NCBI RefSeq assembly: GCF_024623785.1
Contig: NZ_JANKBZ010000012.1
Location: 124,001-188,000 of the forward strand
From: Archangium lipolyticum
Lineage (GTDB): Bacteria > Myxococcota > Myxococcia > Myxococcales > Myxococcaceae
DNA: 64,000 nucleotides
Direction of reading: 5' to 3'
The position numbers were made by a program, and so were the translations under genes. The notes below the pieces were generated by a model, which had not been told where the DNA came from, ran no database searches, and was given only the letters and a program-made list of their open reading frames with translations. Of the stretch, positions 55,488-64,000 are shown one piece after another (the stretch's first letter is position 1; the number at the start of each line of letters is the position of its first letter).

Positions 55488-56723
55488 ATGTCGAGTACGG
55501 CGCAAAAGCTCCAGCTCAATCCTGCCAGCCCCGAGAATCTCCTCGATCCCAACCCGCTCTACCAGGTCCTGCGCCACAACGCCCCCGTGTACTGGTCGGA
55601 CGCGGCGAATGCCTGGTTCATCACCCGCCATGACGACGTGGTGGCCTGCTTCCACGACCCGCGCCTGAGTGCCGCCCGGGAGATGTTCTACGAGGCGCAG
55701 CTCCAGGGAATGGACCTGGAGGCCATCCGCAACTTCCTGGAAATCGCCGGCCGGCAGATGGCCATGAAGGATGGTGCCGAGCACCTCCGGCTGCGCCGGC
55801 AAGTGAGTCCCTCCTTCTCGCACCAGGCAATCGAGGTCTGGCGGCCCGTCATCCGCCGCATCATGGATGCGCTGGTGGACCGGGTGCGAGACTGGGGGCG
55901 CATGGACCTGGTGCGGGAGCTCTCCTACCCGCTCCCGCAACTCGTCATCGCCGAGCTGCTCGGCATCCCCGCGGAAGACCGCGAGCTCTTCCAGCGCTGG
56001 TCGCAACCCATCGCCGAGTTCTCCGCTCCGGCGGCCCATTCGGACAGGAGGGAGGTGGCTCGCCGGGCCAATACGGCCATGGTGGAGCTCAGCCGCTACC
56101 TGACCCGCGTCATCGAGGAGCGCCGGCAGGCCCCGGGCAAGGACGTGCTCAGCCGGATGATCCAGGCCCAGGCGGCGGGAGGGATGAGCAACGAAGAGCT
56201 GGTGGCCAATGCCATCCTCCTTCTCTTCGCCGGGCACACCACCACCACCGACCTGATCAGCAACGCCGTCTACGAGCTGCTCACGCACCCCGACCAGCTC
56301 CAGAAGCTGCGGGAGGACCGCACCCTGCTGCCCTCGGCGGTGGAGGAGACGATTCGCTTCCGGCCGGCGGTGCCCAACATCTTCCGCATCGCCAAGGAGA
56401 CCTTCCAACTGCGCGGAAGCACCCTCCGAAAGGGCGACCTGGTGTTCCTCGTGCTCGCGGCCGCCAACCGGGATCCGGAGGTCTTCCCCGACGCGGAGCG
56501 CTTCGACATCACCCGCGACCACTTCCACCAGAAGCATGTGAGCTTCGGCCTCGGAGCCCACTCCTGCGTGGGCGCCGGAGTGGCCCGCCGCGAGCTGGAG
56601 ATCGCCCTCGAGGTGCTCCTCGAGCGCATGCCCCACCTGCGGCTGGAGGAGGGGCGGCTGCCGGAGCTCAAGTGCCACCACCTCACCTTCCGCGGCTTCG
56701 AGTCATTGCCCGTGCGTTGGTAG
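55488..56723 (+). CDS. Cytochrome P450 (second of three)
   Basis: 411 residues. I-helix LFAGHTTTTDLIS (Thr-rich, the usual acidic residue replaced by Thr after His), ExxR in EETIR, heme loop FGLGAHSCVGAGVARRE. The change AGHET to AGHTT in the I-helix may alter proton delivery. GGAGGGAA lies six bases before the ATG. About 140 bases downstream is the aldehyde dehydrogenase gene, which could oxidise an aldehyde formed by the P450. Confidence 0.9.
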   Translation: MSSTAQKLQLNPASPENLLDPNPLYQVLRHNAPVYWSDAANAWFITRHDDVVACFHDPRLSAAREMFYEAQLQGMDLEAIRNFLEIAGRQMAMKDGAEHLRLRRQVSPSFSHQAIEVWRPVIRRIMDALVDRVRDWGRMDLVRELSYPLPQLVIAELLGIPAEDRELFQRWSQPIAEFSAPAAHSDRREVARRANTAMVELSRYLTRVIEERRQAPGKDVLSRMIQAQAAGGMSNEELVANAILLLFAGHTTTTDLISNAVYELLTHPDQLQKLREDRTLLPSAVEETIRFRPAVPNIFRIAKETFQLRGSTLRKGDLVFLVLAAANRDPEVFPDAERFDITRDHFHQKHVSFGLGAHSCVGAGVARRELEIALEVLLERMPHLRLEEGRLPELKCHHLTFRGFESLPVRW

Positions 56724-56862
56724 CCCGGCGGGGAGGGGCCGGATGAGAGACGTCCAGGAGCGAACGCCTGGTCCGTTCTGGAGAAGGCAGCCTTTCTTTC
56801 AGCGAACGGGAGCCACTGCTTGCCCCAGGCCAGGAGTGGCCGAGAACACTAGCTTGCCGGCC

Positions 56863-58248
56863 ATGACCCTGCTGACTGTTGACAATCCCTACACCGGTGA
56901 TGTCGCCTGCTCCGTCAAGCTCGCGGACGAGGCGGCCATCAACACCGTCCTCGATCAGGCCCGGGCCGCCGCCAGGGCCGCGCGTGCCACCCCGCTCTCC
57001 GAGCGCAAGGCCTGGTGCGAGCGCATGGTCGCCGCCATGGAGGCCCGCGCGGACGCCATCGCCACCGACATCTCCCGGATGATGGGCAAGCCCCTGAGCC
57101 AGGCCAGGGGGGAAATCCGGGGCATGGCCGAGCGCGCCCGCTACATGATCTCCATCGCCGACGCCTCGCTGGCGGACATCGTGCTGCCGCCCAAGCCGGG
57201 CTTCGAGCGCCGGATCGTCAAGGAGCCGCTGGGGGTGGTGTTGGATCTCCCGGCGTGGAACTACCCGCTGCTCACCGCGGTGAACGTGGTGGTACCGGCC
57301 GTGCTGGCGGGCAACGCGGTGGTGGTGAAGCACTCGCCCCGCTCGCCGCTGTGCGGAGAGCACTTCGCCCGCGCCTTCTCCGAGGCCGGAGCGCCCCCCC
57401 ACCTCGTCCAGGCGCTGCACTGCGACCACCCCACGAGCGAGCGCCTGGTGGGAGACCGACGGGTGGACCACGTGGTGTTCACCGGCTCGGTGTATGGCGG
57501 CCAGCGGCTCGTGCAGGCGGCGGCCGGGCGCTTCCTCCACATGGGCCTGGAGCTGGGTGGCAATGACCCGGCCTACGTGGCGGCGGACTGCGACTTCGAC
57601 AAGACGGTGGAGAACGTGGTGGACGGCGCCATGTACAACGCGGGCCAGAGCTGCTGCGCGGTGGAGCGCGTCTACGTGCACCGCTCGCTCTACAAGCGCT
57701 TCACCGAGGCCTGCGAGGCACTGGTGCGCGGGTACGTGCTCGGCGATCCGATGGATGACAAGACGAGCCTGGGGCCCATTGCCCAGCCCCACCACCCCGC
57801 CGAGCTGGAGCAGCTGGTGGACGACGCCCGGGGCAAGGGAGCCCGCGTGGTGGTGGGCGGCAAGCGGACCCAGGTGGACGGCCGGGGCCGCTTCTTCGAA
57901 GCCACGCTCGTGGCCGACCTGAACCCCTCCATGCGGCTGATGCAGCAGGAGTCCTTCGGGCCCATCCTGCCCCTGTCTCCGGTGGACTCGGACGAGGAGG
58001 CCCTGGAGTTGATGAACCGCTCCGAGCTGGGCCTGACGGCGAGCGTGTGGACGAAGGACCGCGAGCTCGCGGCCCGCTTCGCCACCCAGCTCGAGTGCGG
58101 CACCGTGTACATGAATCGCTGCGACTCGGTGGATCCGGCGCTGCCGTGGATTGGTGTGAAGAGCTCGGGTCGTGGACACAGCCTGAGCGCGCTGGGCTTC
58201 GACCAGCTCACCCGGCCGAAATCCATCCACTTCCGGCTGTCGTTCTGA
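56863..58248 (+). CDS. NAD(P)-dependent aldehyde dehydrogenase
   Basis: 461 residues, the short form of the ALDH superfamily, like succinate-semialdehyde dehydrogenase and GabD-type proteins. Cofactor and active-site marks: LDLPAWNYPLLTAVNVVVPA, VKHSPRSPLCGE, VFTGSVYGG, Glu in LELGGNDP and catalytic Cys in NAGQSCCAVERV. ESFGPILP is conserved. Substrate unknown. The ATG at MTLLTVDNP was taken as the family start; the frame is open 120 bases upstream. Only one base separates its stop from that of the next, convergent gene. Confidence 0.9.
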   Translation: MTLLTVDNPYTGDVACSVKLADEAAINTVLDQARAAARAARATPLSERKAWCERMVAAMEARADAIATDISRMMGKPLSQARGEIRGMAERARYMISIADASLADIVLPPKPGFERRIVKEPLGVVLDLPAWNYPLLTAVNVVVPAVLAGNAVVVKHSPRSPLCGEHFARAFSEAGAPPHLVQALHCDHPTSERLVGDRRVDHVVFTGSVYGGQRLVQAAAGRFLHMGLELGGNDPAYVAADCDFDKTVENVVDGAMYNAGQSCCAVERVYVHRSLYKRFTEACEALVRGYVLGDPMDDKTSLGPIAQPHHPAELEQLVDDARGKGARVVVGGKRTQVDGRGRFFEATLVADLNPSMRLMQQESFGPILPLSPVDSDEEALELMNRSELGLTASVWTKDRELAARFATQLECGTVYMNRCDSVDPALPWIGVKSSGRGHSLSALGFDQLTRPKSIHFRLSF

Positions 58249-58249
58249 C

Positions 58250-58666
58250 TCAGCCGCAGGAGAGGTACGGAGGCGTGTACCTCTCCCAGCGCTCATCCCC
58301 CAGGCCGACGAGTCCCGCGTCGGCCTCCTCGCGGGCGAAAGTGGACGTCTCGGGCAATCCCGCCTCCCGGGGGCCCTCGAGCGTGAGCACGACCTGACCG
58401 TCCCGCAGCGAGTACGAGCCGTCATTCATGATGTCGGTGACGATGAGCAGGGCACGGCCGTTCGCGCACAGGTCGAGCGTCTGGTAGCAATTGACACCCG
58501 CCGCGCTCGCGCGCTCGCAGTTGGTATCACCGGCGAAGAACGTCCGGCGGTAGTAATGGCTCTCTTCGAAGTGCGTTTCGCCCTTCTCCTTCTCGGGGAG
58601 CTGCTCCCCTCCCCCACAGCCAACGAGTAGTGCCCCTGCCAGGAACAACGTCTGTGTTGTTTTCAT
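58250..58666 (-). CDS. Small lipoprotein, unknown function
   Basis: 138 residues with lipobox LLVGC at about residue 17. The mature part has three further cysteines (TNCERAS, VNCYQTLDLC) and strand-like stretches (ALLIVTDIMNDGSYSL, GQVVLTLEGP), ending PPYLSCG. Family not recognised. The start has only a weak TAGGG before it. Confidence 0.65.
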   Translation of the reverse strand: MKTTQTLFLAGALLVGCGGGEQLPEKEKGETHFEESHYYRRTFFAGDTNCERASAAGVNCYQTLDLCANGRALLIVTDIMNDGSYSLRDGQVVLTLEGPREAGLPETSTFAREEADAGLVGLGDERWERYTPPYLSCG

Positions 58667-58817
58667 GTGCCCTACGCAATTGCAACGCAGGTGCCAGCCC
58701 GCGCGAGAGGGACCTCCCCAGGGCGCGTCCCTCTCTCCCCGGCCACTGGAGACGCTGGGAGCGTCGGATATTTGAGGGAGCCGGTGGAAATCAACGTCGC
58801 GAGGCATCGGGGCAGAC

Positions 58818-59510
58818 TCACCGGGGCGGTGAGCGTCTCACAGTCCTGTGCCCACCCGCGGGCTCCTCGAACAGGGCCGGGCCGAGCAACGCGAGGCACT
58901 CGGAGAGAACCTCGCCCGGGTCGCGCTTCCTCCCCGCGAAGAACGGCTGCTCCAGCGCGAGGCGTCCCGCCGTGGCCAGGACGGCGCCGGCCAGACGCGC
59001 CCGCTGCGAGTCCGGGGAGATACCCAGCCACTCGGCGGCGACGTGCGCGAGAGCGACCTCCGCGTCGGTGAGGATCTGCAGCCACACCGCGCGGAGACTC
59101 TCCGTCTCATTCAGCACGGAGAGGAGGTTCTCCCAGTTCATGGAGCTCTCCTCCGCGAGGGACCGGCTGAGCGCATCCGCCAGCGCCTCGCGCAGGGTCT
59201 TGCCGCGGGGTGCGGCGCGCAGGTCGGAGACGATGCGCGCGAGCGACGCGTCGACGGCGGGGCGGATGGCATCCTCCTTCCGGGGGAAGTACCGGTAGAA
59301 GGTCCGCTCGGAGAGGCCCGCGTGGGCCGCGAGCTCCTTGACGGAGAAGTCGCTCGTGCGCTCCCGCAGGAACAGGCCAATGACGGCGCGCGAGGCCTCG
59401 AGCATCGCCTGGTCGCGCCCCTCGCGCGGGGCAATGGTGAGGGGCGAAGACACCCGGTCCGCACCTGCGGCCGGCCGTTCCTGGGGTTGGGGGCGCACTC
59501 GCTGGGGCAT
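58818..59510 (-). CDS. TetR/AcrR-family regulator
   Basis: 230 residues. DNA-binding domain in residues 35-85: AVIGLFLRERTSDFSVKELA and HAGLSERTFYRYFPRKEDAI. The C-terminal ligand domain is helical and of ordinary length. It is divergent from the P450 gene at 59697, with two operator-like inverted repeats in between, so it probably represses that P450 and itself until a ligand binds. Confidence 0.87.
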   Translation of the reverse strand: MPQRVRPQPQERPAAGADRVSSPLTIAPREGRDQAMLEASRAVIGLFLRERTSDFSVKELAAHAGLSERTFYRYFPRKEDAIRPAVDASLARIVSDLRAAPRGKTLREALADALSRSLAEESSMNWENLLSVLNETESLRAVWLQILTDAEVALAHVAAEWLGISPDSQRARLAGAVLATAGRLALEQPFFAGRKRDPGEVLSECLALLGPALFEEPAGGHRTVRRSPPR

Positions 59511-59531
59511 TGGCGCGGAGCCTAACAAGTC

Positions 59532-59548
59532 GTGGCAGGAACTGTCAC
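59532..59548. promoter_or_regulatory. Operator-like inverted repeat, copy 1
   Basis: GTGGCAGGAACTGTCAC, 17 bases, arms pair with one mismatch; 22 bases from the TetR-type start. It agrees with copy 2 at 15 of 17 bases. Confidence 0.55.
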
Positions 59549-59622
59549 AACGGGGGGAGCCGTCATGTCGCGGTCGCGCACCCATCCCCACCCTGACGCA
59601 CGTGGCGGTTTCTGCCAGTTCT

Positions 59623-59639
59623 GTGGCATGAACTGCCAC
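59623..59639. promoter_or_regulatory. Operator-like inverted repeat, copy 2
   Basis: GTGGCATGAACTGCCAC, perfect 6-base arms GTGGCA/TGCCAC around TGAAC, 57 bases before the P450 ATG. A weaker relative, GTGGCGGTTTCTGCCAG, lies at 59602. Confidence 0.55.
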
Positions 59640-59696
59640 GAAACCCAGGTGCCTTCGCATGAGGCACCGGAGCACCTGCCCGAGAACTCCACGACC

Positions 59697-61076
59697 ATGA
59701 ATCCGGCACCCTCCATCGGCACGACCCGTACCCTCCACGAGTACGCTCCCACCACCCTCGAGCTGCTCAAGACGGTCCGGCGAGAGGGGTTCCTTGGCTG
59801 GATGACGAACACCTGGCGCCAGCACGGGGATCTGATCCGCATCCGGATGGGTGCGCGGTCGTTCCTGCTGGTGACCCACCCGGACCACGTGCGCCACATC
59901 AACGTCACGCGCCGCGAGAGCTACGACAAGGCCGAGAGCTACGACGTCCTCCGCGAACTGCTGCTCGGCAATGGCATCGTCACCGCCACAGGCGAGGACT
60001 GGCGCCGGCAGCGCAAGCTCATGGCGCCGTTCTTCACCCCTCGCGGCGTGGAGAAGTTCTACCCCATCTTCCTCTCCGACACGCAGCAGCTCATCGAGCG
60101 CTGGCGGTCCCTCCACCAGGGCTCCGGCCGCCCTGTCGAGATGCTCGACGAGATGATGCGGGTCACCGCCTCCGTCATCCTCCACTCTGTCTTCAGCACC
60201 GATTCGGGCGACACCCTGCTGCGGATCAAGAACTCGATCGAGACGCTGGTCTCCCACATTTCGGGCATGCAGATGCGCCCCGTCCAGGTACCAATGTGGG
60301 TGCCCACTCCCGGGAACCTGCGGTTCCGCCGGGCCCAGAAGCTCGTGACGGCCTACATCCACGAGCTCATCGCGCGGCGCCGGGCCATCCCCACCGAGCA
60401 GTGGCCGGATGACCTGCTGACGAAGCTGATGACGACCCGGGACGAGGAGACGGGAACGTTCATGGCGGAGCAGCTCCTCGTCGACAACGGCCTGACCATG
60501 TTCGCCGCCGGGCATGAGACCACGGCGCGGACGCTCTCGTTCTTGTGGTACGCGCTGTCCCAGAACCCGGAGGTGGAGCGGCGGCTGCATGCCGAGCTGG
60601 ACTCGGTGCTGGGCGACGCGCCTCCGACGCTCAACGACTTGAAGAAGCTCCCGTACACCCTCCAGGTCGTGAAGGAGGTCCTCCGGCTCTATCCGGCCGC
60701 GCCGATGTACGCCCGTGACGCCGTTGCCGATGACGAGCTCGATGGGGTCCGCATCCCGGCCGGCACGAGAACGATTGTCTTCGCCTACGCCACCCACCGG
60801 CACCCGACGTTCTGGGATGAGCCGGAGCGCTTCGATCCCGACCGCTGGTTGCCCGAGCGCGAGGCCGAGCGCCATGCTCACGCCTATCACCCGTTCGCCA
60901 CCGGACCGCGCATCTGCCTGGGCAACAGTTTTTCACTGCTCGAGACACACGTGATGGCGGCCATGCTCGCACGCCGCTTCAAGCTGCGCCTGAAGCCCGG
61001 CCACGTGCCGCAGTTCGACATGTTCGGCACCCTCGGAGCGCGCAACGGCTTGCCGATGCTGATCGAGGCGCGGTAA
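59697..61076 (+). CDS. Cytochrome P450 (third of three)
   Basis: 459 residues, of a different branch: closer to CYP4/CYP102-like heme domains. I-helix MFAAGHETTARTLSF, ExxR in KEVLRLYP, PERF region ERFDPDRWLP, heme loop FATGPRICLGNSFSLLE with the Cys ligand. Such P450s often oxidise fatty acids or terpenes. No N-terminal membrane helix. The ATG at MNPAPS is used; the frame is open 165 bases upstream but that part would run through the operator region. A P450 fragment follows at once. Confidence 0.87.
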   Translation: MNPAPSIGTTRTLHEYAPTTLELLKTVRREGFLGWMTNTWRQHGDLIRIRMGARSFLLVTHPDHVRHINVTRRESYDKAESYDVLRELLLGNGIVTATGEDWRRQRKLMAPFFTPRGVEKFYPIFLSDTQQLIERWRSLHQGSGRPVEMLDEMMRVTASVILHSVFSTDSGDTLLRIKNSIETLVSHISGMQMRPVQVPMWVPTPGNLRFRRAQKLVTAYIHELIARRRAIPTEQWPDDLLTKLMTTRDEETGTFMAEQLLVDNGLTMFAAGHETTARTLSFLWYALSQNPEVERRLHAELDSVLGDAPPTLNDLKKLPYTLQVVKEVLRLYPAAPMYARDAVADDELDGVRIPAGTRTIVFAYATHRHPTFWDEPERFDPDRWLPEREAERHAHAYHPFATGPRICLGNSFSLLETHVMAAMLARRFKLRLKPGHVPQFDMFGTLGARNGLPMLIEAR

Positions 61077-61300
61077 CCAACCCCGAGCAGTTCATCCTGG
61101 GCCGGCCGGAGCAGCACATGACGTTCAACACGGGTCCGCACCGGTGCGTCGGCCTGAATCTGGCCCGCCTGGAGATGAAGGTGTTCTACCAGGAGTGGTT
61201 GAAGCGCGTCCCGCCATTCCGGTTGGATCCCCAGGCCCCGCCGCGGTTCTCGGGTGGCTTCGCTCTGGCCATCACGAGCCTGCCGCTGGTCTGGGCATAG
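61077..61300 (+). pseudogene. C-terminal remnant of a fourth cytochrome P450
   Basis: In frame 2 after the stop of the previous gene the translation reads NPEQFILGRPEQHMTFNTGP then HRCVGLNLARLEMKVFYQEW, which is the meander-to-heme part of a P450, with the Cys loop intact and a stop at 61298. Everything before NPEQF, including I-helix and ExxR, is missing. It belongs to a different P450 family from the complete gene before it, so it is not a split end of that gene. It is probably what remains after a deletion or replacement. Confidence 0.75.
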
Positions 61301-61316
61301 AGAGAGAACAGCTTTC

Positions 61317-64000
61317 TCATTCCCCGCCGGAGAGCATCCGCTCCAAGCCGACGACCTCCGCATCTCGACGATGATAGTCCATCATCGCCACCAGACTTCG
61401 GCCCTTGCGGAGGTGGTCGGACGCCTTTTCCCTCTGTTCCTCGGCTCCTTCCGGGGAGCCTCCACGACCCGCCAACCGGCTCATCGCGAAGCGCAGCCGG
61501 CAGGCTTCGAGGTGATAGTCAGCCAGATAGAGCCTCATTCCCGTCTTCTCCGCGACATCCAGCGCATCGTCCAGATCGGATTGGGCCTCGGCGAGCGCTC
61601 CGTGCGCGCGGCGCAACGCGGCGCGCGTCAGCAGCGCGAGAGGCAGATAATCTTGCCGTTCTGTTCCGCGCAGCCCCTCCACTGCCTCATCGAGGTGTAC
61701 AGGAAAAGACGCCACCGCCAACGCACCCAACAAGGCCGCTTGAACGGCGGGGGATGATGTCGCTCCACCGCTGTCTCCGGTCATCATCATCACGGAAATC
61801 GATTTGTCGGCGATGCCGAGACTTCGTGGCTTCACTCGATTGAAGCCTCCAAAGCCTTTCCTCAAATATTCCAGGGTGAAGACGCGCCCGAGCGTCAGCT
61901 TGTGGAGCACGATATCCAGCTTGCTCCCATTTCCCTCCGCGAGGAGCAAAGCCCGATTGGCCCTGCTCCTTGCGTCCTCGTACTTTCCTTGATCCAACAG
62001 CAGGTCGCAGAAATCGAAGCCATCGACAGAACACAGAAATGGAATTTCCGGCTGCCGTTGCTTCTGCAGATCTTCCGCGTTCTTGAACCATTCCTCAGCC
62101 TGGGTTGCGTCACCCAGTTGATGCAGCACATGAGCCAGGGTCGAGCATGCGGACTGGCGGTGGAACTCATCGCCATCCCGATCGGCATGAGCAATGCTTT
62201 TCCTGGCATAGGCGACGGCTTTCTTCAGCTCTCCAAGCTTCAAATGAACACTGCTCAGGTTGTTCGCCTCACCCGATGCCCCTTTCCAGTTCTTCCCCTG
62301 GAGCTTCATGTCCAGTCCGGCCCGCATGGGTTCGGTGGCCTCACGCAGGCGCCCCATCGCCGCCAGGCCGTAACCGGCCAGATTGAGAATCCAGGCCTTG
62401 TAGGCATCTGACAGCCCGGAAGCGGGTCTGGTCCAGGGTCTTTCGAAGAAGTTTGAAATGACGACCAGGTGTGTACCGAGCGCGCCAAGCTGTTTGACGA
62501 TGAAGGCCCCGTTCCTGTTGATTCGTTCTCCGTAGATCTCCTGAAGCGCCTCCTGGTGTCTGCCTGCCTGACAACCATGACGGATTGCTTGGAAAAGGGG
62601 CTCCATTTCTTCCAGTGTGGCGGGTTGGTGCGTGGCGGGCAACCCCTTGAAGTACTCGTATAGACAATCATGTGCCGCTCGCCACGCCCGCGGATTGTCC
62701 GCCCGAAGCTTGACGCCGAAATGCTCGCGGACCAATGGATGGCAGTCCAGGGTGTCCGGTTGCCCTGGATGCTCCTCAGCGATCAATCGTGCATCCCTCA
62801 GTCTGGCCAGGGCGAATTTCCAATCCTCGGTCGATATGCTTCTCAACCCGGAGGTCAACCCGTCAATCGGTTCCGCGGCAATGAGTGCCTCGAGCGCATC
62901 CAGGCTCGCCGGCCGGTCGAAGAGCCCCATCAGATAGAGAATGTTCCGTTCGGGGGTGTCGCCAATCCACCGCTCGTAGGCCTCCATCACCCTCCGCGCA
63001 TGCCCACCGTGCTTGGGATCCTTGTAGATGCCGCCAGTCTGTGCGGAGACCTTGTCGCGCTGCCGTATGTCCCCATTGTAGGCGATGGCGATGTGCCGGC
63101 CCAGCAATGTCAGTCCAAGCGCATGTCCCTCGTAATCGGCTACTGCTCTTTCGAGCTCCTCTTGGAACCTTTCGGCCTCCAACTCGAAAGGCACCTCTCT
63201 TACATCGAGAGAGCGTAGCAGTTCGGCTCCTGCCTGCTTGGAGAGTCCCTCCAGGTTGATGGTTCTCGCGCCTCGGATGTCTTCCACCGGCAACCGCGTG
63301 GTGATCACACACAGGCTCTTGTGCTGCGTACGATCCAGTTCCTTCAGTAGCGCCTTGAGTCCGGCGTCCCTCAGTTGCCCTTGCAGGTCGCCGGGTGGGT
63401 ACTGGAGTGGCTCGAGCCCATCCAGGATCAAGAGGGTGCGCTGTTCTCGAATCAGCTCGGCGAGCCGCACCCCCTTGGCCCAGGATGTATCATCGGCTGC
63501 CTCGGTATCACCAAACCATTCGAGGGCATGTGTCAGGAAGGCATCGGCGGAGGCCTGTCTTCCTTCCACCGCGCCCTGGCTGTAGAATGACCAGGCATAG
63601 ACTCTCTCCGCACCGTCGAAGCCGCCGGCCTTGAGCCGTTCCAACCAGTGGTTGACGAGCGAGGTCTTGCCCACGCCTCCCCACGCCACCAGGCATAGGA
63701 CAGAAGTGCTGATGTCATTCCAAGCCTCATTCAATTGCTTGAGTTCGTCTTCCCGCCCGAAAAGCGCGTGTCCAGTGGATGGAAGCTTGGATAGAGTCGC
63801 TTTGGCGGTGGCCCGTTCAATGCCCGTTGGAGGTGCGATCCTGTTCAGATCGGGCCAGGTCTCGTACGCCACTTCGATGGGGTGGATATAGGTGGTGGAG
63901 GGGCCCTTCTCTTCTTCACCGTGTTGAATGCCAACGACCACCTTCCGCCGTGGATCGAAAACCGGTGCTCCACTCATGCCCCCGACCGTGCTGCCGCCCG
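61317..64000 (-). CDS. Trypsin-like protease-STAND NTPase-TPR protein (5' part outside window)
   Basis: At least 894 residues; the 5' end lies beyond the window. The visible start, GGSTVGGMSGAPVFDPRRKV, with VVVGIQHG, is the nucleophile segment of a trypsin-like serine protease (GXSGXPV). Then a STAND/NACHT-type NTPase: LFGREDELKQL, Walker A AWGGVGKTSLV, Walker B TLLILDGLEPLQ, and CVITTRLP as sensor. From about residue 440 TPR-like helical repeats (GQAGRHQEALQEIYG-like, LNLAGYGLAAMGRLREA, LSSVHLKLGELKKAVAYARK) to the end. Such chains sense an invader through the repeats and switch on the protease by NTP-driven assembly; they belong to the Avs-like conflict proteins. Base composition is clearly lower in GC than the neighbours, in line with transfer. 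Confidence 0.82.
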   Translation of the reverse strand, partial: GGSTVGGMSGAPVFDPRRKVVVGIQHGEEEKGPSTTYIHPIEVAYETWPDLNRIAPPTGIERATAKATLSKLPSTGHALFGREDELKQLNEAWNDISTSVLCLVAWGGVGKTSLVNHWLERLKAGGFDGAERVYAWSFYSQGAVEGRQASADAFLTHALEWFGDTEAADDTSWAKGVRLAELIREQRTLLILDGLEPLQYPPGDLQGQLRDAGLKALLKELDRTQHKSLCVITTRLPVEDIRGARTINLEGLSKQAGAELLRSLDVREVPFELEAERFQEELERAVADYEGHALGLTLLGRHIAIAYNGDIRQRDKVSAQTGGIYKDPKHGGHARRVMEAYERWIGDTPERNILYLMGLFDRPASLDALEALIAAEPIDGLTSGLRSISTEDWKFALARLRDARLIAEEHPGQPDTLDCHPLVREHFGVKLRADNPRAWRAAHDCLYEYFKGLPATHQPATLEEMEPLFQAIRHGCQAGRHQEALQEIYGERINRNGAFIVKQLGALGTHLVVISNFFERPWTRPASGLSDAYKAWILNLAGYGLAAMGRLREATEPMRAGLDMKLQGKNWKGASGEANNLSSVHLKLGELKKAVAYARKSIAHADRDGDEFHRQSACSTLAHVLHQLGDATQAEEWFKNAEDLQKQRQPEIPFLCSVDGFDFCDLLLDQGKYEDARSRANRALLLAEGNGSKLDIVLHKLTLGRVFTLEYLRKGFGGFNRVKPRSLGIADKSISVMMMTGDSGGATSSPAVQAALLGALAVASFPVHLDEAVEGLRGTERQDYLPLALLTRAALRRAHGALAEAQSDLDDALDVAEKTGMRLYLADYHLEACRLRFAMSRLAGRGGSPEGAEEQREKASDHLRKGRSLVAMMDYHRRDAEVVGLERMLSGGE

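Noticed and set aside
59532-59696. N-terminal extension of the third P450 with a CXXC-like cysteine group (FCQFCGMNC)
   Set aside because: The stretch runs through the operator repeats, lacks P450-like sequence and is best explained as an untranslated leader.

Overview
The window is high-GC DNA of a myxobacterium, most likely a Cystobacterineae member of the Archangium/Cystobacter type. The signs are a Ser/Thr kinase-ATPase giant protein, very many lipoproteins and secreted modular hydrolases, Sel1-like Cys-rich lipoproteins, sigma-54-type promoter motifs and few operons. It carries about 47 protein genes on both strands and no RNA gene or CRISPR array that I can recognise. Both ends cut a gene: a C-terminal fragment on the left and an N-terminally truncated STAND ATPase on the right.

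Left third (1-29 kb), mostly chromosomal housekeeping and secretome: pentapeptide-repeat protein, ThrE-type exporter, kinase/cyclase-like/ATPase/TPR giant protein (two apparent frameshifts), disulfide oxidoreductase, small membrane proteins, pectin acetylesterase-like enzyme, L-serine ammonia-lyase, a GH119-type amylase with FN3, CBM25 and CBM20 modules, an STT3-like membrane glycosyltransferase, a chitin-binding FN3 hydrolase-like protein and a phosphoesterase of the phospholipase C family.

Middle (29-43 kb): an RpoH-like sigma factor with a possible sigma-54 promoter, then a complete fructose PTS operon (fruB-fruK-fruA) divergent from a LacI-type fruR, with a Cra-like operator placed between -35 and -10 boxes. 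FruB brings phosphate from PEP, FruA imports fructose as fructose 1-phosphate, and FruK makes fructose 1,6-bisphosphate. The layout resembles that of Xanthomonas and is unusual for a myxobacterium. After it come a lipoprotein with five NGLAF repeats, an M13 metallopeptidase and a di-heme oxidoreductase.

Right third (43-64 kb), accessory. A two-gene locus at 43.3-45.5 kb has three tandem GGTGAC-N4-GTCACC dyads and a near-consensus sigma-54 promoter, a repeat-rich protein, and a protein whose C-terminal half carries the catalytic pattern of ADP-ribosyl cyclases (CD38-like), i.e. a likely NAD-consuming effector. At 49.7 kb there is a 66-residue secreted peptide with the exact cysteine framework of CS-alpha-beta defensins. 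Then follow an AadA-like aminoglycoside nucleotidyltransferase, three cytochrome P450 genes plus a P450 remnant, a GlxA-type regulator with a DJ-1/PfpI protein, an aldehyde dehydrogenase, a TetR regulator with paired operator-like repeats, and finally a protease-NTPase-TPR protein of the type found in bacterial conflict/antiphage systems. The best candidates for something undescribed are the sigma-54/NADase locus, the defensin-like peptide and the protease-STAND protein.
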